A DNA stretch of 61,799 bases from Flavilitoribacter nigricans DSM 23189 = NBRC 102662 (GCF_002646595.1 NZ_PDUD01000057.1:1-61799), one strand, 5' to 3'; shown: positions 23,861-33,812, numbered from the stretch's first letter. The notes: generated by a model from the sequence alone, not told the origin. Program-made: numbers and translations.

Positions 23861-25024
23861 TTGCGGACCCCAACTTATAACCACAAACTTTCCGGCTTGG
23901 CCTTCTTCGTTCTGCTCGCAATCATTACCGGTCTGGCTTATTTTGGGCTGATCCGGTTTCTGCTGGACCGCTGGGAACGGATCCCGGAATGGCAACTGCC
24001 GCCGGATTTTCAGCCGCAGACCACCGTCAGTGTCCTGATCCCGGCCCGGAACGAAGCCGATAACATACTCAACTGCCTGGAAAGTTTACTCCGACAGCAA
24101 TTCCCAGCTCATTTACTGGGAATCATTGTAATTGATGATCATTCCACGGATGATACGGCCCGGATCGTACGAGAGCTGGCGCATCCGCAGGTTCGACTGC
24201 TTCGGCCCGACGGCCCAGGAGGTGGGAAAAAGAACGCACTATCCCACGGTATCCGGCACGCCAAAGGGGAGTGGATCCTCACTACCGATGCCGATTGCCT
24301 GCTGCCACCGCACTGGATCGCCGCTTTTGTGGCCTACATTCAACTCCACGATCCGGTCTTTATCACCGGCCCGGTCGTATTCACGTACGAACCGCAGCCC
24401 CTGGAACGCTTTCAGGCACTGGATATGCTGGGCACCATGTTGATCACCGGATCGGGTATCCAATCCGATACCATTTATATGAGTAACGGAGCCAATCTGG
24501 CCTATCCCAGAGCGGTGTTCTTGGAAGTGGGTGGTTTTTCGGGTATCGACCATCTGGCCTCCGGGGATGATATGCTACTGATGCACAAGATCAAAGAACA
24601 GTACCCCGGCCGGATCGCCTTTCTCAAATCTCCGCTGGCCACAGTACTTACGCCGGCGGTTTCGACCTGGCGGGCGTTCGTCCAGCAGCGGTTGCGCTGG
24701 GGCACCAAGTCGGGGACCTATCAGGATAAAAAGATCATCGTTGTATTGGCGCTGGTATTTTTCCTGTGCTGGGGCATTTTGCTGAGCCCGGTGCTGGTCA
24801 TTTTTTACGGCTGGATGGGGCTACTGCCCGGTCTGATCCTGCTGGGCGGGAAGATCATTGCTGATCGTCAGTTGCTGGGGCGGGCGGCCCGTTATTTTCA
24901 GCGCGAAGCGTTGATGCGTCATTTCTGGCCGTCCCAGTTATTGCACATCCTGTACATTGCCGGTATTGGGCTGCTGGCTAATCTGGTCCGGCGTTATGAG
25001 TGGAAGGGACGAAAGCTGCGTTAA
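23861..25024 (+). CDS. Membrane glycosyltransferase, family 2
   Basis: About 387 residues; the start is unsure because no ATG exists near the N-terminus; TTG at 23861 is the first candidate, after an in-frame TAA. One N-terminal membrane helix (about 10-33), then a GT-A domain: VSVLIPARNEADNI, IIVIDDHSTDDT, the DxD-type TTDADCLLPPHW, and the acceptor-site motif QQRLRW (QxxRW) typical of processive or lipid-linked transferases. Two to three helices end the protein. It adds sugars from a nucleotide donor to a lipid or polysaccharide; the product is unknown. Confidence 0.9.
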   Translation: MRTPTYNHKLSGLAFFVLLAIITGLAYFGLIRFLLDRWERIPEWQLPPDFQPQTTVSVLIPARNEADNILNCLESLLRQQFPAHLLGIIVIDDHSTDDTARIVRELAHPQVRLLRPDGPGGGKKNALSHGIRHAKGEWILTTDADCLLPPHWIAAFVAYIQLHDPVFITGPVVFTYEPQPLERFQALDMLGTMLITGSGIQSDTIYMSNGANLAYPRAVFLEVGGFSGIDHLASGDDMLLMHKIKEQYPGRIAFLKSPLATVLTPAVSTWRAFVQQRLRWGTKSGTYQDKKIIVVLALVFFLCWGILLSPVLVIFYGWMGLLPGLILLGGKIIADRQLLGRAARYFQREALMRHFWPSQLLHILYIAGIGLLANLVRRYEWKGRKLR

Positions 25025-25527
25025 GGTCGATTCAATAGCTGTAGCGGTCATATTTCACCTTACCGGATTTCCACTTGTTTGGTCGCCGCCTCCAATTGCG
25101 GGCCAGTAAACGGATCGGGAACTATTCGCTCCAGGCAGTCGTTGCTTAGCGGTAAATGAACAATTGGTCGCAATTAAATCAAAACCATGAATCTTTTGCG
25201 TCGAAATTATGCCGCCGATAATACCTTCAGCACATCACTGATCCTCCTTCCTTTTTTCCATTCCCATTGATCAAGATTCGCCCAAAAACTCCCCCGGAGG
25301 GAAAAAATCTCACCGGGCCGGCAATTAGCACGCCGGTGAAGGGAGCCCGGTTTGCCGTTTATCATAATTCTAACGATATTGCGGCCGATTTTACAAAAAG
25401 GGCTGAATATTATTTTAAAACAGTTTCCTGAAATCATCATTGATCAATCTAGCGTACGGCTCCATCCGTACGGCCGCAGCCGGATACCACGGGCAAGCTG
25501 GCCACTGATCGTTGACAAATAATAAAC
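25025..25527. other. Intergenic region upstream of hisS
   Basis: About 500 bp without a supported gene. It contains the hairpin CGTACGG (25453-25459) / CCGTACG (25466-25472), about 55 bases before the hisS start, which may be part of its leader. Confidence 0.4.
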
Positions 25528-26883
25528 ATGAGAGTTAATACGCCAAAAGGCACCCGGGATTTTACCCCCGAACAGGCACAGAAACGGCAGTACATTTTCG
25601 ATACCCTGCGCCGGATCTTTGTGCGCTTCGGTTACCAGCCGATCGAAACACCGGCTATGGAAAACCTGGAGACCTTAACCGGCAAATACGGAGATGAAGG
25701 AGATCGGCTGTTGTTTAAAGTACTGAACAACGGCGATTTTTTGAAAAAAGCGGATAAAAGTGCACTGGAAGCACTCGATAGCAATAAACTGGTCAGTTCC
25801 ATTGCCAAACGCGGTCTGCGTTACGATCTGACCGTACCTTTCGCCCGCTTTGTGGTGCTGAACCAGAGCCAGATCAGTTTTCCCTTTAAGCGCTACCAGA
25901 TCCAGCCGGTATGGCGGGCCGACCGCCCCCAGAAAGGCCGGTACCAGGAGTTTTACCAGTGTGATGTGGATGTGGTCGGTTCCGGATCTCTGATGTACGA
26001 GGCCGAACTGGCCCAGATCTACGATCAGGCTTTCGCCGAACTGGGGATTAAAGTGGTTATTCGCCTGAACAACCGGAAGATACTCGCCGGCATCGCCGAA
26101 GTGGCCGGCATCTCGGATAAGCTGACGGATATGACCGTGGCCATTGATAAGCTGGACAAGATCGGCAAAGAAGGCGTTCGCAAAGAACTGATCGGCCGGG
26201 AGATCCCAGAGGCTTCCGTGGACCGGATCGAGGAATTTCTCAGTGTTAGCGACCTGAGCGAGTTGCAGCCGATGCTGGCGGACAGTGAAGTGGGCAGTCT
26301 TGGCGTACAGGAACTCAATACGGTCTACGAATTTTTGGAGTCCTACAACTTCAGCAACGAGCTGCGTTTTGATATTACTCTGGCCCGGGGCCTGAGCTAC
26401 TATACCGGCTGCATCTTTGAGGTCGCTGCCGATCCGGAAGCGTATCCGGAACTTCGCATGGGCAGCATCGGCGGCGGTGGTCGCTACGATGATCTCACCG
26501 GTATTTTCGGATTGAAGAACGTCTCCGGAGTGGGGGTTTCCTTCGGCGCCGAACGGATCTACGACGTCATGGAGGAGTTGGAACTGTTTCCGGAAGAAAG
26601 TATGGGCGGCCTTCAGCTACTTTTTGTTAGTTTCGATGAGGCTACCCACCGCTACGCTTTCCGCTGGCTGAACAAGGTAAGGGCCGCCGGCCTCAGAGCC
26701 GACCTGTACCCGGAACCCGTCAAGCTGGGCAAACAGATGAGATACGCCGATTCCCTCAACGTGAAATTCGTGGCCATCGTTGGCAGCGAAGAAATGAAGA
26801 ACGATCAGGTAGCCCTGAAAAACATGGTGACGGGCGATCAGGAAAAGGTGAGTTTCGAAACCTTATTACAAAAGTTTCAATAG
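25528..26883 (+). CDS. hisS: Histidine-tRNA ligase
   Basis: 451 residues. Class II synthetase: GTRDFTPEQAQKRQYIF at the N-terminus, RYDLTVPFARFV, KRYQIQPVWRADRPQKGRYQEFYQCDVDV (motif 2, in parts), the histidine-binding loops ARGLSYYTGCIFEV and GSIGGGGRYDDLTGIFG (motif 3), and an anticodon-binding domain from about 365. It charges tRNA-His in the cytoplasm. It is 11 bp upstream of gatA in a probable operon. Confidence 0.97.
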   Translation: MRVNTPKGTRDFTPEQAQKRQYIFDTLRRIFVRFGYQPIETPAMENLETLTGKYGDEGDRLLFKVLNNGDFLKKADKSALEALDSNKLVSSIAKRGLRYDLTVPFARFVVLNQSQISFPFKRYQIQPVWRADRPQKGRYQEFYQCDVDVVGSGSLMYEAELAQIYDQAFAELGIKVVIRLNNRKILAGIAEVAGISDKLTDMTVAIDKLDKIGKEGVRKELIGREIPEASVDRIEEFLSVSDLSELQPMLADSEVGSLGVQELNTVYEFLESYNFSNELRFDITLARGLSYYTGCIFEVAADPEAYPELRMGSIGGGGRYDDLTGIFGLKNVSGVGVSFGAERIYDVMEELELFPEESMGGLQLLFVSFDEATHRYAFRWLNKVRAAGLRADLYPEPVKLGKQMRYADSLNVKFVAIVGSEEMKNDQVALKNMVTGDQEKVSFETLLQKFQ

Positions 26884-26894
26884 ATCATTCCATC

Positions 26895-28340
26895 ATGCCG
26901 AAATATTCCTCTCTTCAGCAGGTTCAGCAGGCACTCCATTCCGGTGCGGAAAGTTGTGAAGGGCTGGTGAGTTATTATTTGCAACAGATCGAGCAGCACG
27001 CCGATCTGAATATCTACGTGGAAGTATACGCGGAGGAAGCTAAAGAGCAGGCCCGTAAACTCGATCAGCGTTTCCGGGAAAACCCGCAGGCACCGGGGCG
27101 TTTGCACGGCATGGTGTTGTCGCTGAAAGATGTGCTCTGCTACGAAGGGCACGGCGTGACGGCCGGTTCCCGTATCCTGGAAGGTTTCGAGTCTCAATTT
27201 TCCGCCACGGCCGTAGCCCGCTTGCTGGAAGAGGACGCGATCGTTATCGGCCGGGTGAATTGCGATGAATTCGCGATGGGATCCACCACGGAAACTTCTG
27301 TTTACGGTCCCAGCCGGAACGCGGATAACCCGGACTATGTACCGGGTGGTTCCTCCGGCGGTTCGGCCGTAGCGGTGCAGGCGGATACCTGCCTGGCCTC
27401 CCTGGGCACCGATACCGGTGGCTCCGTGCGGCAGCCGGCAGCATTCTGCGGTATCATCGGCGTGAAACCCACTTACGGACGCATCTCCCGGTACGGGCTA
27501 CTGGCGTACGGCTCTTCCTTTGATCAGGTCGGTGTGTTGGTGAACAGCGTGGAAGATGCGGCATTACTACTGGAGATCATGGCCGGACCGGATGAGTTTG
27601 ACAGTACTTCCAGCCAGACACCGGTACCGCCCTACAGCGAGCAACTGGATTTTGCCGGTAAGGCCCGTATCGCCTATTTCCCGACGGCGCTGGAACATCC
27701 CAGCCTGGACCCGGAAGTGCGCGCGGCCAGTCAGCAACTGATCGAACAACTGCGGAACGAAGGGCATACCATCGAAGCGGTAGATTTTGATTATCTGGAT
27801 TATATCATTCCCGCCTATTATGTATTGACCACGGCGGAGGCTTCCTCCAACCTGTCCCGCTACGACGGCATTCGCTACGGGTACCGCAGTGGAGATGCCC
27901 ACAGCCTGATGGACACCTATAAGAAATCGAGAACCGAAGGATTCGGTACCGAAGTGAAACGGCGCATTATGCTGGGGACTTTTGTGCTGAGTGCCGGTTA
28001 TTACGATGCCTACTACACCAAAGCCCAACAGGTAAGACGCCTGATCCAGGAAAAAACGCTGTCCATTCTGGAGGAGTACGACTTTATCCTGATCCCCGCT
28101 GCTCCGGGTACGGCCTGGAAACTGGGTGACACGGTAGATGATCCGGTAGCCATGTATCTGGCGGACATTTTTACGGTACAGGCCAATATGGTCGGCATTC
28201 CGGCGGTAGCATTCCCGCTGGCGACCCATTCCAACGGCTTGCCCATCGGCCTGCAACTCATGGCCGGAAAGTTTGAAGAGGCCCGTCTTTTGGCATTTTT
28301 ACACGATGTAGTGGAAAGTGTAACTTATTCCCGCCAATAG
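26895..28340 (+). CDS. gatA: Asp/Glu-tRNA amidotransferase subunit A
   Basis: 481 residues, amidase-signature family. The Ser-cisSer-Lys triad is visible: Lys in VLSLKDVLCYEGHG, and the two serines in GGSSGGSAVAV and GTDTGGSVRQPAAFCG. GatA releases ammonia from glutamine, which GatB uses to convert mischarged Glu-tRNA-Gln or Asp-tRNA-Asn. The Gln- and Asn-specific loops (YGRISRYGLLAYGSSFDQVG) agree with GatA rather than a general amidase. gatB and gatC are not in the window. Second gene of the hisS operon. Confidence 0.95.
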   Translation: MPKYSSLQQVQQALHSGAESCEGLVSYYLQQIEQHADLNIYVEVYAEEAKEQARKLDQRFRENPQAPGRLHGMVLSLKDVLCYEGHGVTAGSRILEGFESQFSATAVARLLEEDAIVIGRVNCDEFAMGSTTETSVYGPSRNADNPDYVPGGSSGGSAVAVQADTCLASLGTDTGGSVRQPAAFCGIIGVKPTYGRISRYGLLAYGSSFDQVGVLVNSVEDAALLLEIMAGPDEFDSTSSQTPVPPYSEQLDFAGKARIAYFPTALEHPSLDPEVRAASQQLIEQLRNEGHTIEAVDFDYLDYIIPAYYVLTTAEASSNLSRYDGIRYGYRSGDAHSLMDTYKKSRTEGFGTEVKRRIMLGTFVLSAGYYDAYYTKAQQVRRLIQEKTLSILEEYDFILIPAAPGTAWKLGDTVDDPVAMYLADIFTVQANMVGIPAVAFPLATHSNGLPIGLQLMAGKFEEARLLAFLHDVVESVTYSRQ

Positions 28341-28460
28341 CGTTTATATGCTGGAAATTCCCGCCGGTGCATTGCGTTTGAGATCGTATAAAAACCGGTA
28401 ATTATGTGAGATGTTGAAAACTTATGACATTATTGTTCAATAGGTTAGCTTCGTCTTTAC

Positions 28461-28468
28461 TAACTTTG
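28461..28468 (+). promoter_or_regulatory. -7 promoter box of MltD-like gene
   Basis: TAACTTTG, a perfect TAnnTTTG, 17 bases before the ATG, predicting a short leader. Confidence 0.5.
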
Positions 28469-28485
28469 CCCCCGTTTTTAACATT

Positions 28486-29928
28486 ATGCAGATGAAACTT
28501 CCACACTACACGTTCTACACATTGTTCATCTTATTCGTTGGACTGGTGGCAGCTCAGCCGGCCTGGGCCAATGATACGGACCCGGAGGATGAGATCCCCG
28601 AGTACAACGAAGAAGAGGTCAAAAAACGCCTGGAATATCTGAGTCAGGACCTGGTAGAGGTCAAGTACGTCACCGCCGTAAAAGGTTACATTAAAGGCTA
28701 CGTACTGCGCAACCGCAAGCACTCCGAGATCGTTCTGGGCCGATCCATCCAATATTTTCCCATTTTTGAGCACTACCTGGAAAAACACCAGCTACCGGAA
28801 GCGCTGAAGTACCTGCCCATCGTGGAGTCGGCACTGGATCCGAAAGCGATGAGCTGGGTAGGAGCCGGCGGATTGTGGCAATTCATGCCCGCTACCGGAA
28901 AGGAAAGAGGGCTCGATATCAATAAATACGTGGACGAGCGGTACGATCCGATAAAATCCACGGAGGCGGCTATGGTTCACCTGCGCCGTCAGTACGACCG
29001 CTTTGACGACTGGGCGCTGGCCCTGGCGGCCTACAATTCCGGCTCGGGCCGGGTAAGCCGGGCGATCAAGCGGGCGCGGAGCAAAAACTTCTGGCGCCTG
29101 ATGCGCTACCTGCCGCGGGAAACGCGCAACTACGTACCGGCTTTTATCGCCGCTACTTACCTGGTAGACTATTTTGAATCGCACAATCTGAAACCGGAAT
29201 ATCCGGAGCTGGACCTGCAGATCACCGAAACGATCCGGGTATACGACAATCACAGCTTTTACCGGATCGCCCAGGTGACCGATCTACCTCTGGATATTAT
29301 TGAAGCGCTGAACCCATCCTATAAGAAAGGATACATCCCGAGCAGCCGGGAAGGCCATTACCTCACTTTGCCCATTCGCGTCATGGAGGCGTTCAAGGCT
29401 TATGTAGCCGCTTCCCGTCCGGATAGCAAGCAGTTTATGCCGGTATTTTCCGGTCCGGTGTATTTCACCCGGCCTTCCAATCAGGCTAAGCCCAGCTATA
29501 TCAAATCGACTTATGTAGTGATAGAGGGCGAAACGCTGCGGTCCATTGCCAGCGATCTGAAAGTGAGCGTTCATCAGATCAAGGCCTGGAACAAACTCAA
29601 AAGCAGTGAACTGATCCCCGGCCAGGAACTGATCGTGTTTACGCCCGAAAAATTCAAAAGGCTGATCGACCGCGAAGAGACCATGTCGATTCTGGCCCCC
29701 ATCGCCGTCTCCAGCCTGAAGGAACTGGATGGATACGGGTTCCGGAGTTATATTCCGAAGGGTGACCAATTGGGGCATTTCTTTTATTTCCCGATTCCGG
29801 AAAAAATGCGCCCGGATGAACTGGCGGCTTATCTCCGGCAGGAGGATGCCGAAGCCTTCAAGCAACTGAACGGTCTCGAAAAAAATAAAAAACTGAAGCA
29901 GGGAACCTGGGTGAAAGTGAACCGATAG
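28486..29928 (+). CDS. MltD-type lytic transglycosylase with LysM
   Basis: 480 residues with a signal peptide ending in AQPAWA. The lysozyme-like catalytic domain (about 95-235) has the catalytic Glu near 114 in LPIVESALDPKAMSW, then GAGGLWQFMPATG, ALAAYNSGSGRVSRAI and YVPAFIAATYL, the signatures of the MltD family. A second domain precedes a LysM repeat (about 343-388: VVIEGETLRSIASDLKVSVHQIKAWN in part) that binds peptidoglycan. It cleaves the glycan strands of the cell wall in the periplasm. A second ATG at 28492 is possible. Confidence 0.95.
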   Translation: MQMKLPHYTFYTLFILFVGLVAAQPAWANDTDPEDEIPEYNEEEVKKRLEYLSQDLVEVKYVTAVKGYIKGYVLRNRKHSEIVLGRSIQYFPIFEHYLEKHQLPEALKYLPIVESALDPKAMSWVGAGGLWQFMPATGKERGLDINKYVDERYDPIKSTEAAMVHLRRQYDRFDDWALALAAYNSGSGRVSRAIKRARSKNFWRLMRYLPRETRNYVPAFIAATYLVDYFESHNLKPEYPELDLQITETIRVYDNHSFYRIAQVTDLPLDIIEALNPSYKKGYIPSSREGHYLTLPIRVMEAFKAYVAASRPDSKQFMPVFSGPVYFTRPSNQAKPSYIKSTYVVIEGETLRSIASDLKVSVHQIKAWNKLKSSELIPGQELIVFTPEKFKRLIDREETMSILAPIAVSSLKELDGYGFRSYIPKGDQLGHFFYFPIPEKMRPDELAAYLRQEDAEAFKQLNGLEKNKKLKQGTWVKVNR

Positions 29929-29950
29929 ATCCGATCCTTCCCTTATCCCA

Positions 29951-29987
29951 CAGAACGGGCCGAAGCTACTCGCTTCGGCCCGTTCTG
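29951..29987 (+). terminator. Perfect hairpin after MltD-like gene
   Basis: CAGAACGGGCCGAAGC (29951-29966) and GCTTCGGCCCGTTCTG (29972-29987) form a 16-bp perfect stem with loop TACTC, about 23 bases past the stop codon. Confidence 0.75.
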
Positions 29988-30099
29988 CTTTGGAAATGGA
30001 GGGAACTGAAAACGGATTGCCGGACGCTGGAAAAAAACGAAACGTTACGAGCTGCTACCGCCCTGATCCGGAGCGCAGGTCGCTCGGCCGACGTGAACG

Positions 30100-30400
30100 A
30101 TTTAAAAATTATTTTTTTTATACATATAGACAATAAGCTGGAAAGCCAGCCCGTTTTATGCTCGTATATTAAACAATACCTAAAAATCTTCTCTTATAGA
30201 CCGGAATTATACTTTAGATTAACTAACGATTCATAACTACATTTCTATCAGCAGTAACCTTTACTTTTTACCGGTTTTTCCCAATTAATGACATCAAGCT
30301 AACCCCTTCACAATAGGTGAGCCCAACAATTCTACACCTTGTTTTTTAATGGACTGATCCGTTAATAAGACAGGTTCCATGAGCGTATTATTTTAACTAT
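30100..30400. other. AT-rich non-coding stretch
   Basis: Clearly lower in GC than its surroundings, with no open frame or repeat that I recognise. It may be promoter DNA for the structured interval that follows or a remnant of acquired DNA. Confidence 0.4.
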
Positions 30401-30654
30401 GAGATGTTACACCTATTTGCATTTGGAACGAACACCCACCGTCTTCCAAAAGTGATGACCCCAAAACCAATGAAAGCAATTCGCCAAAAGTGGCGACCTG
30501 CGGATGAGTGAATACCCAAAAGACCAAGTACCCAAAAAACCTGAACCCTAAAACCAAACTCACTTTTCCGCAAAAGCAAAAATGCCTTGGGAAAAACGTT
30601 CCCAAGGCATTCCAAATGAAAAAATTCGTTCGTTGAGAGAGTAGTTTGAACCAT

Positions 30655-30696
30655 GCAGCGGCGGTCAGGGAAATTGACCCTGCCGCTGCCTTTTTT
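30655..30696 (+). terminator. Terminator-like hairpin
   Basis: GCAGCGGC (30655-30662) and GCCGCTGC (30682-30689), inner GGTCA/TGACC, then CTTTTTT. Confidence 0.65.
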
Positions 30697-30727
30697 CTCA
30701 ACGAACAACAACACTACCCCCGCAAAA

Positions 30728-30761
30728 GCTGCTGGTCCTTGAACGACCAGTGGCTTTTTTT
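30728..30761. terminator. Bidirectional terminator of the GH3 gene
   Basis: GCTGCTGGTC (30728-30737) with GACCAGTGGC (30745-30754), T7 on the plus strand and an AAAAGC/GCTTTT context on the minus strand. It is about 25 bases past the stop of the GH3/beta-lactamase gene. Confidence 0.65.
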
Positions 30762-30785
30762 GTGCCCGGAGATCAGCCGCTAAGC

Positions 30786-33737
30786 TTAGCGAATGGCCTT
30801 ATACACCACATCCTGTACACGGGGCCGGAAATTGGCGCTACCCAGTTTGCGGTTGTACATACTGGGGTAAGTGCGATTGGACAGGAAAATGAAGATCAGA
30901 TCCTGATCGGGATCCACCCAGACGGCCGTACCGGTGAACCCCAGGTGCCCGAAGGTCCGGGTTGAAGCCAATCTCGATAAATTAGCCGGTTTATCGTTGT
31001 TTAATTCCAGCATATCAAAGCCGATACCCCGGCGGCTGTCTCCCGTAAAACGGTGCGTGAAATCATTGATCACTTCCTTTTTGAGATACCGGCGACCACC
31101 GTAATGACCACCCCGGCGAACCATCTCCAGCAAGATCGCCAGATCGTTGGCATCGGCGAAAAGGCCCGCATGACCACTCACGCCGCCCAGCATGGCAGCT
31201 CCCATATCGTGGACGTAAGCCTGTACTTTCTGTTGCCGCCAGTACTGGTCTCTTTCCGATGGTACGATAGTGGTGGGATCGTATTTCATCCAGGGATTGT
31301 AGGTAGCGGTTTGCAGGCCGAGCGGATGGTAAAAATTTTGTTCTACGTACTGCTCGATGGGCGTGCCGCTGACCTGGCCAACGGTTCGGCCCAACATATA
31401 AAATCCGAGGTCACTGTAAACATAGTTCTTGTTGGCGCGCAGTTCGGAGTGGATGATCTGTTGCCAGATGCTGTCCGCAAAATCCTGCCGCATGAACAGT
31501 TTTTCGGTCACGGGAATCGTATAATCCCCCGAGGCGGCGGAGCGGTAATATTTGCTGGATGGTTTGGGATTCTTTTTGGTACCGGACAAGGTCTGTTCAA
31601 AAAAAGGGATCCAGGGATGTAATCCCGCCCGGTGGGCCATGATCTCCCGGGGAACGAGGTCCTTTTTATTGGAATTCGCCAGATCCCCAAAGTACTGGCT
31701 CAGCGGATGGTCGATATCCAGTTTGCCCTCTCCCTGCAGCCGCATAATGGACATCGTTGTAGCGGCGATCTTGGTCACGGAGGCCAGATCGAAAATATCA
31801 TCCCGCTCCATCACCTGGGATTTACTGTAAGTGTGGTGGCCGTAGGCCTCGTGAAACACCACCCGGCCGTCTTTTGCGATCAGCACCACTGCGCCCGGAG
31901 TAGCTCCGGTATCGATGGCATTCCGGATGAGGTCCCCGATCTGAGACAGCGTATCGGAATCCATCCCGACGGCTTCCGGCAGCGCGTAGCCCAGGCGAAT
32001 GGAGGCCCGCGTACTTACTCCCGTATTGAAGCGGCTTTTATCAGAAGCCGTCACCGGCAGCCGGCCGCGGATAGGGAAGGCCCCGAAGAGGGCCTGGGCA
32101 GCCACATCCTGACTGGTACCGTCTTCCTGGTAGGCTTCCAGCACCCAATCGAGCTCATCGAAATATTTCAGGCTGTAGGGATTACCGAAAACGACCAGTA
32201 CTACTTTGGTCTGTCCGGCCAGCCGGCGCACGAAGTTGATCGTACTCTGCGTAATACCGTAATTCTGGCTGGCGCGACTGCTCATATTGTGCAGGCCGAT
32301 AATCACCACATCTTTTTTCGACAGGGAACTCACCAACTCGTCGGCCTTGCCGCCGCTGATCTCTTTTCCGACCTGCAGGTGGGGCATTTCCACGTAATCG
32401 GCCAGCCGGTTTTGGAAAGGCGTCCGTACTCCGGAGCCGATGCTGAGCGAGGCGTAGGTAGTGGTATCCAGATCATTGAAAGGGATCAGATCCCCGGGAT
32501 TGCGGACCAGGGTCATGGCGTTTTCGAGCAAGGTCTGCTTCAGGGCCAGAGCCTCCCGGTTGTTGAGTTCCTCCCGCACATTTTGCTGGGGGATGGGCGT
32601 GAAACGGGTCAGCCCCAGGCGGTATTTGGCCCGCAGGATCCGCTTGACGCTGGCTTCGACCTGGGACGGATCAATCTTTCCGTCCGCCAGGTAACGTTTG
32701 ATCTCGCGCAATGCAGCGCCGAGGTCCTCCGGCAGGCAAAGGACATCCGCACCTGCCATTACGGCTTCGGCCTCGGTCTCTCCGGGAGCGAAGTGTTTGG
32801 TGACCCCCTTCATTTCCAGAGCATCGGTATAGATCAGGCCGTCAAAACCTAAAGAATCCCGCAGCAGACGTGTAACGGTGGCGCGCGATAGGGTAGTGGG
32901 GCGATTTTTCCGACTGTCGAAAGCCGGTACGCTCAGGTGGGCGATCATCATGCCGGTAAGTCCCCGCTTGATCAACGCTTTGAAGGGATACAGTTCGATG
33001 CTGTCCAGCCGCGCCCGATCGTGCGTGATCACGGGCAGGTCCAGGTGAGAATCCACGTCGGTATCACCGTGGCCGGGAAAGTGTTTGGCGCTGGTGAGCA
33101 GACCGGCCTCCTGCATGCCGCGCATGTACTGGTAGGACTTGGCGGTCACATTGTAGCGATCTTCTCCGAAAGACCGGAAATTGATCACCGGATTCGCCGC
33201 GTTGTTATTGACGTCTACGACCGGGGCAAAATTGATGTGGAGACCGGTGCGCAGCAGTTGTTTGCCTACTTCTACTCCCATATCGTACAGGAGTTGGTTG
33301 TTCTGGATCGCCCCCAGGGTAAGCTGGTAGGGGAAGCTGATCGTACTGGTCTTCATCCGCATTCCAAGCCCCCATTCGGCGTCGATGGCCATCAGCATGG
33401 GAATCCGGCTTTGCTCTTGGTATTTGTTAATCAGCCGGATCTGTTCTTCGGGAGAACCCTGGAAGAAACACATGGAGCCGACGTGGTAGTCCTTTACAAG
33501 TTGTTCGACCTTGGCTACGTGATCGGGGCCGAGGTCGGAATGGGCACGGATCATAAAGAGCTGGCCGATCCGTTCGTCTTCGCTCATCGCATTGTAGATC
33601 GAATCGACCCAGGCCTTTTCGCCGGCATTATCCGGGCTTTCCGGACCCGGTGCGGGGGCCTGAAAGGCATAAAGGCTGAGGAATACAACGGTCAATAATA
33701 AGATGAAAAATGGTTGGCGGTTGGTCAATTGTGTCAT
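30786..33737 (-). CDS. GH3 beta-N-acetylglucosaminidase fused to beta-lactamase-fold hydrolase
   Basis: 983 residues with an N-terminal signal. GH3 N-domain (about 40-380): NagZ-type dyad motif KHFPGHGD (218-225) and nucleophile Asp near 305 in YTDALEMKGV. A GH3 C-type domain follows (about 390-585). The C-terminal serine hydrolase (about 605-980) has SVTK (Ser near 652), a YSD variant of the YxN motif and HAG, the class C beta-lactamase/DD-peptidase pattern. This fusion is known in Bacteroidota and joins an enzyme that removes GlcNAc from muropeptides to a peptidase- or esterase-type enzyme, so cell-wall turnover in the periplasm is likely. Monocistronic. Confidence 0.95.
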   Translation of the reverse strand: MTQLTNRQPFFILLLTVVFLSLYAFQAPAPGPESPDNAGEKAWVDSIYNAMSEDERIGQLFMIRAHSDLGPDHVAKVEQLVKDYHVGSMCFFQGSPEEQIRLINKYQEQSRIPMLMAIDAEWGLGMRMKTSTISFPYQLTLGAIQNNQLLYDMGVEVGKQLLRTGLHINFAPVVDVNNNAANPVINFRSFGEDRYNVTAKSYQYMRGMQEAGLLTSAKHFPGHGDTDVDSHLDLPVITHDRARLDSIELYPFKALIKRGLTGMMIAHLSVPAFDSRKNRPTTLSRATVTRLLRDSLGFDGLIYTDALEMKGVTKHFAPGETEAEAVMAGADVLCLPEDLGAALREIKRYLADGKIDPSQVEASVKRILRAKYRLGLTRFTPIPQQNVREELNNREALALKQTLLENAMTLVRNPGDLIPFNDLDTTTYASLSIGSGVRTPFQNRLADYVEMPHLQVGKEISGGKADELVSSLSKKDVVIIGLHNMSSRASQNYGITQSTINFVRRLAGQTKVVLVVFGNPYSLKYFDELDWVLEAYQEDGTSQDVAAQALFGAFPIRGRLPVTASDKSRFNTGVSTRASIRLGYALPEAVGMDSDTLSQIGDLIRNAIDTGATPGAVVLIAKDGRVVFHEAYGHHTYSKSQVMERDDIFDLASVTKIAATTMSIMRLQGEGKLDIDHPLSQYFGDLANSNKKDLVPREIMAHRAGLHPWIPFFEQTLSGTKKNPKPSSKYYRSAASGDYTIPVTEKLFMRQDFADSIWQQIIHSELRANKNYVYSDLGFYMLGRTVGQVSGTPIEQYVEQNFYHPLGLQTATYNPWMKYDPTTIVPSERDQYWRQQKVQAYVHDMGAAMLGGVSGHAGLFADANDLAILLEMVRRGGHYGGRRYLKKEVINDFTHRFTGDSRRGIGFDMLELNNDKPANLSRLASTRTFGHLGFTGTAVWVDPDQDLIFIFLSNRTYPSMYNRKLGSANFRPRVQDVVYKAIR

Positions 33738-33812
33738 TACTATTTAAATACTTCTCTTCGGTGAATGCTCAAATATAGTTCTATTCGGGCTATTGTGGTA
33801 GAGTTTGGGGTG

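Larger units (their letters stand above)
30581..30761. ncRNA. Structured non-coding interval, candidate RNA
   Basis: Three strong hairpins in a row: AATGCCTTGGGAA/TTCCCAAGGCATT (30581-30611), an outer stem GTTCGTTGAGA/TCTCAACGAAC (30628-30638 and 30696-30706) that encloses GCAGCGGC-GGTCA/TGACC-GCCGCTGC (30655-30689), and GCTGCTGGTC/GACCAGTGGC with T7 (30728-30761). No coding frame fits. The strand is uncertain, since several stems also have T-rich tails on the minus strand. I recognise no RNA family. Confidence 0.4.

Noticed and set aside
25207-25440. 77-codon minus-strand frame upstream of hisS
   Set aside because: No start context or motif; probably chance.
30393-30714. 102- and 105-codon minus-strand frames
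   Set aside because: They read through the inverted repeats of the structured interval in two frames at once, which points to non-coding sequence.
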